DNA of 64,000 nt, taken from the NCBI GenBank assembly GCA_910576325.1, contig CAJTIM010000002.1, positions 188,501 through 252,500 on the forward strand. The letters run 5' to 3'. Shown in pieces: positions 17,097 to 26,017 of this stretch (positions are counted from its first letter, which is position 1; each line of letters starts with the position of its first letter). The position numbers and the translations under genes are program-made. The DNA comes from Clostridia bacterium. Its GTDB lineage: Bacteria; Bacillota; Clostridia; Lachnospirales; Lachnospiraceae. Below the pieces are notes generated by a model. It had not been told where the DNA came from. It searched no databases and was given only the letters and a program-made list of their open reading frames with translations.

Positions 17097-18746
17097 ATGG
17101 AAAGAGATCGCACAAGACCCGTATACATCATTGGGCACAAAAATCCGGATACGGACTCTATCTGTTCCGCACTGGCATACGCTTATCTGAAAAATCAAAC
17201 GGAGGGCGGCGGTTTTATTGCGGCCCGCGCCGGCCAGCTCAACCAGGAAACCCAGTATGTGTTAAACTTTTTTCAGGCGGAAGCTCCCGTGTACGTTGCG
17301 GACGTTATGACACAGGTAAAGGATATTGAGATTCGCAAGACGGAAGGCGTCAGGGGGAATTTGTCCTTAAAGCAGGCGTGGAATCTTATGCGCCGCCTGG
17401 GAGTAGTGACGCTTCCAATCACAAAGGATCGCAAGATAGAAGGGCTGATCACCATCGGAGACATTGCCACTTCCTATATGGATGTGTATGACAGCAAGAT
17501 TCTTTCCGCGGCCAATACCCAATACCGCAACATTGTGGAAACCCTGGAGGGCAAGATTCTGGTGGGTTCCGAAGAGGAGTATTACAACCGGGGAAAGGTG
17601 TTGATAGCGGCGGCCAATCCGGATCTGATGGAGGATTATATTGAAGAGGGGGACCTGGTAATACTTGGAAACCGCTATGAGTCTCAGCTCTGCGCCATTG
17701 AGATGCATGCGGGATGTATCATTGTCTGCGAGGGCGCCAAGGTATCCATTACCATAAAAAAACTTGCGGAGGAGCATAACTGCGTGGTGATCAGCACGCC
17801 CCATGATACCTTTACGGCGGCAAGGCTGATTAACCAAAGTATGCCAATCCGGTTTTTTATGAAATCAGACAATTTGACCATATTCAATGTTACAGAGAAA
17901 ACAGAGGATATCAAGGAAATCATGGGCCAGAAGCGCTACCGCGATTTCCCGATTATTGACAAGGATGAGAATTATGTGGGAATGATCTCCAGACGGAATC
18001 TGCTGAATCTGAAGCGCAAACGCCTGATTCTGGTGGATCACAATGAAGAATCCCAGGCTGTGGACGGCATTGAATTTGCGGAGATTCTGGAGATTATCGA
18101 TCATCACAGAATCGGTTCTTTGGAAACCATGTCGCCGGTATTCTTCCGCAATCAGCCCCTGGGCTGTACGGCCACCATCATGTATCAGATGTACCGGGAA
18201 CGGAATGTGGAGATACCGAAGAAGATAGCCGGTCTTCTCTGCTCCGCCATTATCTCCGATACGCTGATGTTCCGTTCTCCCACCTGTACGGCTGTGGACA
18301 GGGCGGCGGCGGAGGCTCTTGCAGGGATAGCCGGAATTGAGATTGAGGAACTGGCTGTTGACATGTTCTCCGCAGGGAGCAATCTGGGCTCCAGAACGGC
18401 GAAGGAGATCTTTTATCAGGATTTCAAGCGGTTCAGCGTCAATGGCGTGGAATTTGCGGTAGGTCAGATCAATTCCATGAATGCGATTGAGCTTGGAGAG
18501 ATTCGGGAAAAGCTGCTTCCGTATCTTGAGGAGGCCTATCAGGAAATCGGCCTCAATATGATTTTCTTTATGCTGACCAATATTGTGAAGGAAACCACGG
18601 AGCTTCTCTGCTGCGGCCCCAATTCCGACAGTCTCGTCCGGGAAGCCTTTCAGCTTCCAGAGGATTCCGACAGCTATGAGCTTAAGGGGCTGGTATCCAG
18701 AAAGAAACAGCTGATTCCCGCATTGGTAAGCGTGATTCAGCAGTAG
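17097..18746 (+). CDS. Manganese-dependent inorganic pyrophosphatase with CBS and DRTGG domains
   Basis: This 549-residue family II (DHH) pyrophosphatase has the regulatory insert. Metal ligands start in GHKNPDTDSICSALAYAYLK (about residues 13-32). The first CBS unit follows (about 70-130), then a DRTGG-like region (about 150-245) and the second CBS motif (about 250-305). The catalytic half resumes at LVDHNEESQAVDGI and EIIDHHRIG, with the DHHA2 domain at the C-terminus containing RKKQLIPALVSVIQ. It hydrolyses PPi to drive biosynthesis. The CBS and DRTGG modules bind adenine nucleotides in related enzymes and so should adjust activity to energy state. Confidence 0.93.
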   Translation: MERDRTRPVYIIGHKNPDTDSICSALAYAYLKNQTEGGGFIAARAGQLNQETQYVLNFFQAEAPVYVADVMTQVKDIEIRKTEGVRGNLSLKQAWNLMRRLGVVTLPITKDRKIEGLITIGDIATSYMDVYDSKILSAANTQYRNIVETLEGKILVGSEEEYYNRGKVLIAAANPDLMEDYIEEGDLVILGNRYESQLCAIEMHAGCIIVCEGAKVSITIKKLAEEHNCVVISTPHDTFTAARLINQSMPIRFFMKSDNLTIFNVTEKTEDIKEIMGQKRYRDFPIIDKDENYVGMISRRNLLNLKRKRLILVDHNEESQAVDGIEFAEILEIIDHHRIGSLETMSPVFFRNQPLGCTATIMYQMYRERNVEIPKKIAGLLCSAIISDTLMFRSPTCTAVDRAAAEALAGIAGIEIEELAVDMFSAGSNLGSRTAKEIFYQDFKRFSVNGVEFAVGQINSMNAIELGEIREKLLPYLEEAYQEIGLNMIFFMLTNIVKETTELLCCGPNSDSLVREAFQLPEDSDSYELKGLVSRKKQLIPALVSVIQQ

Positions 18747-18788
18747 GATTATGGAATGATATTATGCAACAGGAATAGAGGTCTTAAG

Positions 18789-19367
18789 ATGAAAAAGCAA
18801 CAGTGGAAACCGGGAAATATGCTATATCCTCTTCCGGCAGTTATGGTGAGCTGCGCAAGGGAGGGCGAAAAACCGAATATCATTACGCTGGCCTGGGTGG
18901 GAACCGTCTGTTCCGATCCGGCCATGGTGTCCATATCTGTTCGTCCGGAGCGGTATTCGTATGATATCATCCGGGAAACAGGGGAGTTTGTAATCAATCT
19001 GACCACACAGGAACTGGCCTATGCAACCGATTACTGCGGTGTAAAATCGGGACGGAATGTGGATAAATTCACTGAACTTCACTTACATCCGGGAAAAGCG
19101 GAGAAGCTGAAGGCGGCTCCGCTTATAGAGGAGAGCCCGGTGAATATCGAATGTCGGGTTACGGAGATGAAGGAGCTTGGCAGTCATCATATGTTTCTGG
19201 CGGAGGTGCTGGCCGTGGATGTGGATGAGGCTTATCTGGATAAAAACGGGAAATTTCAGCTGAATGAAACAGGGCTTTTGGCTTATTCCCACGGAGAATA
19301 TTTTACGCTGGGGAAAAAATGCGGGAGCTTCGGGTATAGTGTGCGGAAGAAACGGAAAAATAAATGA
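18789..19367 (+). CDS. Flavin reductase family protein
   Basis: This 192-residue FMN-binding split-barrel protein (flavin reductase-like/flavoredoxin type) contains GNMLYPLPAVMVSCA, NIITLAWVGTVCSDPAMVSISV, then RPERYSYDII and GEFVINL, the family's flavin-contact region. I place the start at ATG 18789, which has AGAGG at 18777-18781 seven bases upstream, rather than the in-frame ATG at 18756 without a ribosome site. Enzymes of this type reduce or carry flavin or act as small oxidoreductases; the partner here is unknown. It overlaps the shikimate kinase gene by 4 bases. Confidence 0.88.
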   Translation: MKKQQWKPGNMLYPLPAVMVSCAREGEKPNIITLAWVGTVCSDPAMVSISVRPERYSYDIIRETGEFVINLTTQELAYATDYCGVKSGRNVDKFTELHLHPGKAEKLKAAPLIEESPVNIECRVTEMKELGSHHMFLAEVLAVDVDEAYLDKNGKFQLNETGLLAYSHGEYFTLGKKCGSFGYSVRKKRKNK

Positions 19368-19873
19368 AGAACAATATCGTATTGATTGGGATGCCCGGTG
19401 CCGGGAAAAGCACGATCGGAGTGATTCTGGCGAAAGTTACGGGAAAGGATTTTATAGATGCGGATCTGGTGATTCAAAAGGAAGAGGGACAGCTTCTCAG
19501 TCAAATCATTGAGGAAGAGGGGACGGACGGCTTTCTTCAGATTGAGGAGCGAGTGAATCGGAGCCTGAATCCGCAAGCGGCAGTGATTGCCACGGGAGGA
19601 AGCGTGGTCTATGGCGGATCGGCCATGGAGCATCTGCGGGCCATCGGAACGGTGGTTTATCTGAAGCTTTCCTATGAGGCGGTGGCCGGCCGGCTCCGTG
19701 ATATCCGGGGCCGCGGCGTGGTGCTCCGGGAAGGACAGACTCTGAAGGAGCTGTATGAGGAGCGGAAAGTACTCTATGAGCGGTATGCTCATGTGACCGT
19801 GGAAGAGGATGGATTTACCGTGGAAGAAACCTTAGAAAAAACTTTACAAGCTCTGCATTTGTTGATAGAATAG
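19364..19873 (+). CDS. aroK: Shikimate kinase
   Basis: This 169-residue kinase has the P-loop GMPGAGKST at residues 9-17, the shikimate-contact aspartates in IDADLVI (31-37), ATGGSVVY as the central substrate motif, and an Arg-rich lid around RDIRGRGVVLR. It phosphorylates shikimate at the fifth step of chorismate synthesis. The ATG overlaps the preceding TGA (ATGA), indicating translational coupling. No other aro genes are nearby. Confidence is slightly reduced because the family includes gluconate-kinase-like relatives. Confidence 0.88.
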   Translation: MKNNIVLIGMPGAGKSTIGVILAKVTGKDFIDADLVIQKEEGQLLSQIIEEEGTDGFLQIEERVNRSLNPQAAVIATGGSVVYGGSAMEHLRAIGTVVYLKLSYEAVAGRLRDIRGRGVVLREGQTLKELYEERKVLYERYAHVTVEEDGFTVEETLEKTLQALHLLIE

Positions 19874-19932
19874 GAATTGTTACGAAATTATTACAGAAAA
19901 AGTTCGGGCAGACCCGTAGTATTGGAAAACAA

Positions 19933-21558
19933 ATGAATCGAAAAAAACTTTTATTTGGTAAGAGATCAAAGCTTGTATTTATTCAGGCCGTAGTGACGAC
20001 CTGCGGCTGTATGCTGATAGGAGTGCCGCTTCTGGGCTCCGGTTTCGGCGATGGCGACAGCTATTATGAGGTGACCCTGGAGGGGAATCTGGTGGGCTCC
20101 GTGAAGAATCCGGATGTGGTGGAGGATGCCTTTCTTGATGCCAGAGCACGCATATCCAAGGAAACGGATGGACTTGTACTGGCAGATGTGGAATACAGCA
20201 TGGAAAAAATTCCGAAGATTTTCGGCAGTACCATGGACACGGAGGCGCTGACGGAGGCGATTTATCAGGAGCTCTGCGAGGTGGTGGCGACGGCCAAGCA
20301 TAAGGCGTATCTCATGAAGATCAATGAGTTCACGGTGACGCTTGGCAGCTATCAGGATGTAATGGACGTACTCTACGCAACCAAGAACCGCTATGATGAG
20401 GACAATGAATTTCAGATCAGCATTGTTTCGGATGCGGACCGGGAGCTGAATGTATATACGGTAGAGGTCTCCAAGCAGGAGCAGGAGGTAGTGGAAAAGC
20501 TTCCGGCTATGAGCGACAGCCTTGCACGGCTGGGGAAGGCTACGGCAGGTGTGGGCGATTATGATGTTACACAGGCGGTAGAGAACGTGATTACGATGAC
20601 TGTTACCGAGGAGGAGGTCCAAAACGGCGGCAGACAGGAGGAGGATATCCGTCAGGTATCGGGAGACGGTTTAAAGGATGTGGAATTCACCGACCGGGTG
20701 GAGATTGTGGAGGCTTATGTATCTGCCGATATGATTACCCCTACGGAGGAAGCCATTGATATGGTGACGAAGGACACGGAAAAGAATCAGGTGTACGAGG
20801 TTCAGTCCGGAGATACTCTTTCCGTTATAGCCAACAGCAACGGGCTTCTGGTAAAGGAAGTGCTGGCGCTTAATGAGGGGCTGGAGGAGAGCACCACCCT
20901 TCATCCGGGGGATGAGATTATCATTACGGTTCCGGAGCCTGAGCTTTCCGTAACCTCCGTAGAGGAGTCCACCTACGAGGAGGATTACTTTGCGGAAACC
21001 CAGTATATAGACAATGATGAGTGGTTTACCACGGAGACGGTAGAGCGGCAGGCGGCGGCGCCCGGACATCATGAAGTGACGGTTCTGATTACGAAAAAGA
21101 ACGGCACGGAGGAAAGCCGGGAGATGATTGCGGAGACGGTGATGACGGAGCCGGTGCCCCAGATCATTGAGCGGGGAACCAAGATACCGCCCACCTACAT
21201 CAAGCCCCTGTCAGGAGGTCGGTTTACCTCCGGTTTTAAGTGGAGATGGGGAAGGCAGCATAAGGGAATTGACTGGGCATGTCCGGTTGGAACCTCCATT
21301 ATGGCTTCCTGCGGCGGCACGGTAGTACAGGCCGGCTGGTTTGGCGGCTATGGAAACTGCATTACCCTTCGTCATCCGGACGGACGGCAGACACGTTACG
21401 GCCATCTGAGCAGAATTCTTGTGAAGACAGGACAGAGCGTAAAGCAGGGCGAGAAGATCGGTCTCAGCGGCAATACAGGACGAAGCACAGGACCTCATGT
21501 ACACTTTGAGATTATTATTAATGGAAGCCAGGTGAATCCTCTGAATTATCTGGATTAA
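19933..21558 (+). CDS. LysM/G5/M23 cell-wall endopeptidase
   Basis: This 541-residue exported protein has a basic N-terminus and one membrane helix (about 15-35, LVFIQAVVTTCGCMLIGVPLL). A long extracellular region follows, then LysM (about 288-335, YEVQSGDTLSVIANSNGL), a G5-like segment (about 365-420, ending PQIIERGTK) and an M23 peptidase domain (about 425-541). Zinc and catalytic residues are His443 and Asp447 (HKGID) and His522/His524 (HVHFE), with YGHLS between. It should bind peptidoglycan and cut peptide cross-bridges. It probably acts in wall growth, or in sporulation as with related clostridial M23 proteins. It is followed by a terminator. Confidence 0.93.
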   Translation: MNRKKLLFGKRSKLVFIQAVVTTCGCMLIGVPLLGSGFGDGDSYYEVTLEGNLVGSVKNPDVVEDAFLDARARISKETDGLVLADVEYSMEKIPKIFGSTMDTEALTEAIYQELCEVVATAKHKAYLMKINEFTVTLGSYQDVMDVLYATKNRYDEDNEFQISIVSDADRELNVYTVEVSKQEQEVVEKLPAMSDSLARLGKATAGVGDYDVTQAVENVITMTVTEEEVQNGGRQEEDIRQVSGDGLKDVEFTDRVEIVEAYVSADMITPTEEAIDMVTKDTEKNQVYEVQSGDTLSVIANSNGLLVKEVLALNEGLEESTTLHPGDEIIITVPEPELSVTSVEESTYEEDYFAETQYIDNDEWFTTETVERQAAAPGHHEVTVLITKKNGTEESREMIAETVMTEPVPQIIERGTKIPPTYIKPLSGGRFTSGFKWRWGRQHKGIDWACPVGTSIMASCGGTVVQAGWFGGYGNCITLRHPDGRQTRYGHLSRILVKTGQSVKQGEKIGLSGNTGRSTGPHVHFEIIINGSQVNPLNYLD

Positions 21559-21577
21559 ATACATGGAGGCATAAAAG

Positions 21578-21613
21578 AAAGCCTGCGGAATGACTTGGAA
21601 TTCCGCAGGCTTT
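21578..21613 (+). terminator. Intrinsic terminator after the M23 peptidase gene
   Basis: A 14-bp perfect stem, AAAGCCTGCGGAAT (21578-21591) and ATTCCGCAGGCTTT (21600-21613), is closed by an 8-base loop. The T tail is short. Confidence 0.8.
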
Positions 21614-21634
21614 CCGGTCTTCCAATATAAGGTA

Positions 21635-21662
21635 TTTACAAATGGGCAGATTGTGGTATACT
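21635..21662 (+). promoter_or_regulatory. Extended -10 promoter of murA
   Basis: TTTACA at 21635-21640 and TATACT at 21657-21662 have a 16-base spacer and a TG at 21654-21655 (TGGTATACT). They lie 113 bases before the ATG. Confidence 0.7.
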
Positions 21663-21775
21663 AGACCCAGGATATTTTCCGTATTTTCGGGAATAAATAA
21701 AATAAACCAATAAGAGTATTTTCTAAACATAGATAGCTTGCTCGGTTAAATTATAGAGATTGGGAGCAATTAGTA

Positions 21776-23068
21776 ATGGATCAGTATGTGATAAAAGGTG
21801 GAATCCCGCTTGTAGGCGAGGTTGAGATTGGCGGGGCCAAAAATGCGGCACTGGCAATTCTGGCAGCGGCAATTATGACGGATGAGACGGTAACGGTAGA
21901 GAATCTTCCCAATGTGCGGGACACCAATGTGCTTTTACAGGCAATGGAGGAGATTGGCGCACGGGTGGAACGGCTGGATTACCATACCGTGAAGATAAAC
22001 AGCTCCGGTATTGGGAGCTACAGTGTGGATTATGAGTACATTAAGCGGATTCGGGCTTCCTACTATCTATTGGGAGCAATGCTTGGAAAGTATAAAAGGG
22101 CGGAGGTTCCTCTGCCGGGAGGCTGCAATATCGGCAGCCGCCCCATAGATCAGCATCTGAAGGGCTTCAAGGCTCTGGGAGCGGATGTGAAGATTGAATA
22201 CGGGTTTATCGTGGCCGAGGCGGAGCATCTGCGCGGAAGTCATATTTATCTGGACGTGGTGTCCGTGGGAGCTACCATTAATATTATGATGGCGGCGTCC
22301 ATGGCGGAGGGCAATACGGTCATTGAGAATGCGGCCAAGGAGCCCCATGTGGTAGATGTGGCGAACTTTTTGAACAGTATGGGCGCCAACATCAAGGGAG
22401 CGGGCACGGATGTGATCCGTATCAAGGGTGTGGAGCATCTGCATGCAACGGAGTATTCGATTATACCTGATCAGATAGAAGCGGGAACCTTTATGTTTGC
22501 CGCAGCCGTTACAAAAGGGGATGTAACCGTGAAAAACGTAATCCCCAAGCATTTGGAGGCCACTACCTCCAAGCTCCTGGAGATCGGCTGTGAGATTGAG
22601 GAGCTGGACGACGCAGTACGTGTGGTCTGTGCCAAGGGATTAAAGCCCACTAATGTGAAGACGCTGCCTTATCCCGGATTTCCTACAGATATGCAGCCCC
22701 AGATTACGGTGGCTCTGGCCCTGGCTAAGGGAACCAGCATCGTTACGGAAAGTATTTTTGAGAATCGCTTTAAATATGTGGATGAGCTGGCACGTATGGG
22801 CGCCAACATCAAGGTGGAGGGCAATACGGCCATCATTGACGGTGTGGGCAAGTATACGGGAGCTCAGATTTCCAGTCCGGATCTCAGGGCAGGGGCGGCT
22901 CTTGTGCTGGCAGGACTTGCGGCGGACGGAATCACGCTGGTGGAGGATGTACATTTTATAGAGCGGGGCTATGAGTGCTTTGAGGAAAAACTGAGGGGTC
23001 TCGGCGCTATGATTGAGAAGGTCCGGGGAGAAAAGGATATCCAGAAGTTCCGTCTGAAAGTGGGTTGA
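21776..23068 (+). CDS. murA: UDP-N-acetylglucosamine 1-carboxyvinyltransferase
   Basis: This 430-residue enzyme catalyses the first committed step of peptidoglycan synthesis: enolpyruvyl transfer from PEP to UDP-GlcNAc. The N-terminus reads KGGIPLVGEVEIGGAKNAAL. The catalytic, fosfomycin-reactive cysteine is Cys117 in LPGGCNIGSRPID. Further family blocks are ASMAEGNTVIENAAKEPHV, PDQIEAGTF and FPTDMQPQ. The full set of motifs and standard length argue for a functional enzyme. Clostridia often carry two paralogues; which one this is cannot be told here. The stop codon lies inside the -35 of the metK leader promoter. Confidence 0.96.
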   Translation: MDQYVIKGGIPLVGEVEIGGAKNAALAILAAAIMTDETVTVENLPNVRDTNVLLQAMEEIGARVERLDYHTVKINSSGIGSYSVDYEYIKRIRASYYLLGAMLGKYKRAEVPLPGGCNIGSRPIDQHLKGFKALGADVKIEYGFIVAEAEHLRGSHIYLDVVSVGATINIMMAASMAEGNTVIENAAKEPHVVDVANFLNSMGANIKGAGTDVIRIKGVEHLHATEYSIIPDQIEAGTFMFAAAVTKGDVTVKNVIPKHLEATTSKLLEIGCEIEELDDAVRVVCAKGLKPTNVKTLPYPGFPTDMQPQITVALALAKGTSIVTESIFENRFKYVDELARMGANIKVEGNTAIIDGVGKYTGAQISSPDLRAGAALVLAGLAADGITLVEDVHFIERGYECFEEKLRGLGAMIEKVRGEKDIQKFRLKVG

Positions 23069-23093
23069 CAAAAGAGTTCAACAGGTGTATTTT
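23065..23093 (+). promoter_or_regulatory. Promoter of the S-box/metK transcript
   Basis: TTGACA at 23065-23070 (containing the murA TGA stop) and TATTTT at 23088-23093 have a 17-base spacer. This is the same -35/-10 pair as the PTS promoter at 6198. Confidence 0.75.
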
Positions 23094-23132
23094 AATAATA
23101 TTGATGGTAAGCAAATTGAATATTGTGAATTT

Positions 23133-23230
23133 CTCTTATTCAGAGTGATGGAGATACAAAGGATCTATGAAGTCACGGCAACCCCAGCAATGGAAGGTGC
23201 CAACCTGAGCGAGTAATCGAACAATAAGGG
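23133..23230 (+). promoter_or_regulatory. SAM-I (S-box) riboswitch
   Basis: The leader has the S-box hallmarks in order: P1 5' arm CTTATT (23135-23140), then CAGAGTGATGGAG, ATGAAGTCACGGCAACC, AAGGTGCCAACCTGAGCGA, and a closing 3' arm AATAAG at 23223-23228 that pairs with P1. It precedes metK and a terminator, so SAM excess should terminate transcription and SAM shortage should permit it. This is the expected feedback on SAM synthesis. Confidence 0.93.
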
Positions 23231-23253
23231 GATTTGGTTATCAGAATATATCC

Positions 23254-23279
23254 GGTCCGCCTTTGGCGGACCTTTTTTT
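23254..23279 (+). terminator. S-box expression-platform terminator
   Basis: GGTCCGCC (23254-23261) pairs with GGCGGACC (23265-23272) around a 3-base loop, followed by seven T's. It is the off-state hairpin of the SAM riboswitch upstream. Confidence 0.9.
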
Positions 23280-23317
23280 CGCGAAGCGATAAAACATTAT
23301 AAAAGGAGCGAATTACC

Positions 23318-24505
23318 ATGGAAAAATTACTATTTACTTCAGAATCTGTAACAGAAGGCCATCCCGACAAAATCTGCGATCAGATTTCCGACGCTATTTT
23401 GGATGCGCTCTTAGAGCAGGATCCCATGAGCCGTGTGGCCTGTGAGACAGCCACCACCACCGGTCTGGTACTGGTTATGGGCGAGATCACCACCAAGGGC
23501 TATGTGGACATTCAGCGGATAGTCCGGGAAACCGTCCGCGAGATTGGTTATACACGCGGAAAATACGGATTTGATGCGGACAACTGTGCGGTACTCACAG
23601 CTATTGATGAGCAGTCCACAGATATTGCCATGGGCGTAAACAAGGCACTGGAGGCAAAGGAGAACCAGATGTCCGATTCGGAGCTGGAGGCCATCGGCGC
23701 AGGCGATCAGGGTATGATGTTCGGCTATGCCACCAACGAGACCCCGGAACTGATGCCTTACCCGATATCCCTGGCTCATAAGCTTGTTTTAAAGCTTACC
23801 CAGGTGCGGAAGGACGGTACGCTGCCCTACCTGCGGCCAGACGGAAAGAGTCAGGTGACCGTAGAGTACGACGAGGCCGGAAAGCCGATCCGCCTGGATG
23901 CGGTAGTACTCTCCACTCAGCACGGTGAAGATGTGACCCAGGAGCAGATTCATGCGGACATTAAGAAATATGTTTTTGATGAAGTACTGCCTGCGGATAT
24001 GGTAGATAAAGACACCAAGTTCTTTATCAATCCCACCGGCCGTTTTGTAATCGGCGGTCCCAATGGAGACAGCGGCGTGACAGGACGTAAGATTATTGTG
24101 GATACATACGGCGGAATGGCCCGTCACGGCGGCGGAGCTTTCTCCGGTAAGGACTGCACCAAGGTGGATCGTTCCGCAGCTTACGCGGCGCGTTACGTAG
24201 CAAAGAATATCGTAGCGGCCGGACTGGCGGAAAAATGTGAGATTCAGCTTTCCTACGCCATCGGTGTGGCACACCCCACCTCCGTGATGGTAGACACCTT
24301 CGGAACCGGAAAGCTATCCGATCAGAAGCTGGTAGAACTGATTCGTGAGAACTTTGACCTTCGCCCCGCAGGTATTATCAAGATGCTGGATCTGCGCCGC
24401 CCCATTTATAAGCAGACGGCTGCTTACGGACATTTTGGACGTACGGATCTGGATTTGCCGTGGGAGAAGACGGATAAGGCAGAATTATTGAAAAAGTATT
24501 TATAA
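23318..24505 (+). CDS. metK: S-adenosylmethionine synthetase
   Basis: This 395-residue enzyme makes SAM from methionine and ATP. The N-terminal [24 protein letters not shown], the [12 protein letters not shown] loop and the phosphate-binding [19 protein letters not shown] motif are all intact. AAAGGAGCG at 23301-23309 precedes the ATG. It is controlled by the SAM-I riboswitch in its leader. It supplies SAM for methylation and for the radical SAM activase further along the window. Confidence 0.97.
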   Translation: MEKLLFTSESVTEGHPDKICDQISDAILDALLEQDPMSRVACETATTTGLVLVMGEITTKGYVDIQRIVRETVREIGYTRGKYGFDADNCAVLTAIDEQSTDIAMGVNKALEAKENQMSDSELEAIGAGDQGMMFGYATNETPELMPYPISLAHKLVLKLTQVRKDGTLPYLRPDGKSQVTVEYDEAGKPIRLDAVVLSTQHGEDVTQEQIHADIKKYVFDEVLPADMVDKDTKFFINPTGRFVIGGPNGDSGVTGRKIIVDTYGGMARHGGGAFSGKDCTKVDRSAAYAARYVAKNIVAAGLAEKCEIQLSYAIGVAHPTSVMVDTFGTGKLSDQKLVELIRENFDLRPAGIIKMLDLRRPIYKQTAAYGHFGRTDLDLPWEKTDKAELLKKYL

Positions 24506-24595
24506 ATGCTGTAAAAGGAAATGATCCGGATGCAGGTCGCTCCGGTCTTTACGCCTATACCGTGGTTGTGGGGCTGTTTATTACAGGGAGAAAAA

Positions 24596-25750
24596 ATGAG
24601 AGTGCTAATTGCGATTGATTCACTAAAGGGAAGCCTCACTTCCATGGAAGCGGGAAATACCATAGCGGAGGGTATTAAAAGAGTATACCCGAAGGCGGAG
24701 CTTCATGTCAGTCCGCTGGCGGACGGAGGTGAAGGGACAGCGGAAGCGCTGACCGCAGGCCTTAAGGGAAGCCTGCAGAGCTTAACGGTGACAGGTCCTC
24801 TGGGCGCTCCGATATCCGCCGGCTACGGAATTCTTCCCGACAAAAGGACGGCTGTTCTGGAGATGGCCGCGGCAGCGGGAATTACATTGGTGGAACCGGA
24901 AAAGCGCAATCCCATGAAAACCACGACCTACGGTGTGGGAGAACTGATTCGGGATGCCATTAAAAAAGGCTGCCGTCATTTTATTGTGGGAATCGGCGGC
25001 AGCGTCACCAACGACGGCGGAATCGGCATGCTGCAGGCTCTGGGCTTTGGGATGCTTGATCAGAAAGGCAGACAGGTATCTTTTGGAGGAGAGGGGCTTT
25101 CCATGCTTCATCAAATCACAGCGGAGAGCGTTATGGAGGAGCTTAAGGAATGTACCTTCCGGATTGCCTGTGATGTGACCAATCCCCTCTGCGGCCCTTT
25201 GGGAGCCAGCGCCGTATACGGCCCTCAAAAGGGAGCGGATCCGCAGATGATTTCCGAGCTGGACGGTTATCTGGGACATTTTGCACTTCTGGCAAAGGGA
25301 CTGAGACCGTCGGCTGATCCGGAAGTGCCGGGAACGGGGGCGGCAGGCGGCTTAGGCTATGCATTTTTGACCTTTACCAATGCGGTACTGGAATCGGGAA
25401 TCCGGATTGTGATGGAAGAAACAGGACTGGAGGAGCATGTAAAAAATGCGGATCTGGTTGTGACAGGAGAAGGATGCCTGGACGGACAGACCGTTCAGGG
25501 AAAGGCGCCCATTGGTGTGGCCGGGCTTGCAAAGAAGTACGGGAAGCCGGTCATTGCCTTTTCCGGTATTGTGAAAAAGGATGCGGCAGTCTGCAATGAG
25601 GCAGGGATTGACGCGTTTTTCCCGATACTGCGCAGAGTGGGAACGCTGGAGGAAGCCATGAACCCGAAAAATGCAAGGGAGAATCTTCTGGAGACCAGCG
25701 AGCAGGTGTTTCGGCTCTGGAAAGCAGCCGGGAAAAGCTTAACATGTTGA
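24596..25750 (+). CDS. Glycerate kinase (GlxK/GarK type)
   Basis: This 384-residue type I glycerate kinase begins MRVLIAIDSLKGSLTSMEAG, with ADGGEGT following and VGIGGSVTNDGGIGMLQALG in the middle. VTGEGCLDGQTVQGKAPIGVA lies near the C-terminus; all are family blocks. I take ATG 24596, which has AGGGAG five bases upstream, over an earlier in-frame ATG at 24521 whose extra 25 residues do not fit the family. It phosphorylates glycerate (2- or 3-position depending on subgroup) into glycolysis. It is probably expressed by read-through from metK, 90 bases upstream. Confidence 0.93.
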   Translation: MRVLIAIDSLKGSLTSMEAGNTIAEGIKRVYPKAELHVSPLADGGEGTAEALTAGLKGSLQSLTVTGPLGAPISAGYGILPDKRTAVLEMAAAAGITLVEPEKRNPMKTTTYGVGELIRDAIKKGCRHFIVGIGGSVTNDGGIGMLQALGFGMLDQKGRQVSFGGEGLSMLHQITAESVMEELKECTFRIACDVTNPLCGPLGASAVYGPQKGADPQMISELDGYLGHFALLAKGLRPSADPEVPGTGAAGGLGYAFLTFTNAVLESGIRIVMEETGLEEHVKNADLVVTGEGCLDGQTVQGKAPIGVAGLAKKYGKPVIAFSGIVKKDAAVCNEAGIDAFFPILRRVGTLEEAMNPKNARENLLETSEQVFRLWKAAGKSLTC

Positions 25751-25785
25751 ATAATCCGAAGAAATTGCGGAACTTTCAGTTAGAG

Positions 25786-25844
25786 AAAAATGAAGCTGAC
25801 AGGAGACAGGTGTGATGATTTGTTTCCGGACGGCTTCATTTTTT
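25786..25844 (+). terminator. Probable intrinsic terminator after glycerate kinase
   Basis: AAAAATGAAGC (25786-25796) and GCTTCATTTTTT (25833-25844) can pair across a 36-base loop and end in T's. The loop is long, so the strength is uncertain. Confidence 0.5.
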
Positions 25845-25934
25845 ATACTCCGCATCCGGACGTAAACCCTTATTTTTTGACAATTCCTATCCAAAAGAGG
25901 TAAGATATCTTCGAAAATTTTTATGTTTTTCAAC

Positions 25935-25964
25935 TTGACACGGCCGGACGGGGACTTTTATAAT
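25935..25964 (+). promoter_or_regulatory. Consensus promoter of the RND pump-tetR operon
   Basis: TTGACA at 25935-25940 and a perfect TATAAT at 25959-25964 are separated by 18 bases. The predicted start is at about 25971, inside or just before the operator. Confidence 0.85.
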
Positions 25965-25972
25965 AGAGCAGA

Positions 25973-25986
25973 ACCGACTGGTCGGT
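25973..25986. promoter_or_regulatory. Palindromic TetR-type operator
   Basis: ACCGAC (25973-25978), a TG spacer and GTCGGT (25981-25986) form a perfect inverted repeat immediately after the -10 element. This is ideally placed to block transcription initiation. The TetR-family gene at the end of the same operon (30011-30613) is the obvious binder, giving a negative feedback loop. Confidence 0.75.
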
Positions 25987-26017
25987 CGGAAAATGAGGAG
26001 ACAGGAGACGTGACAAA

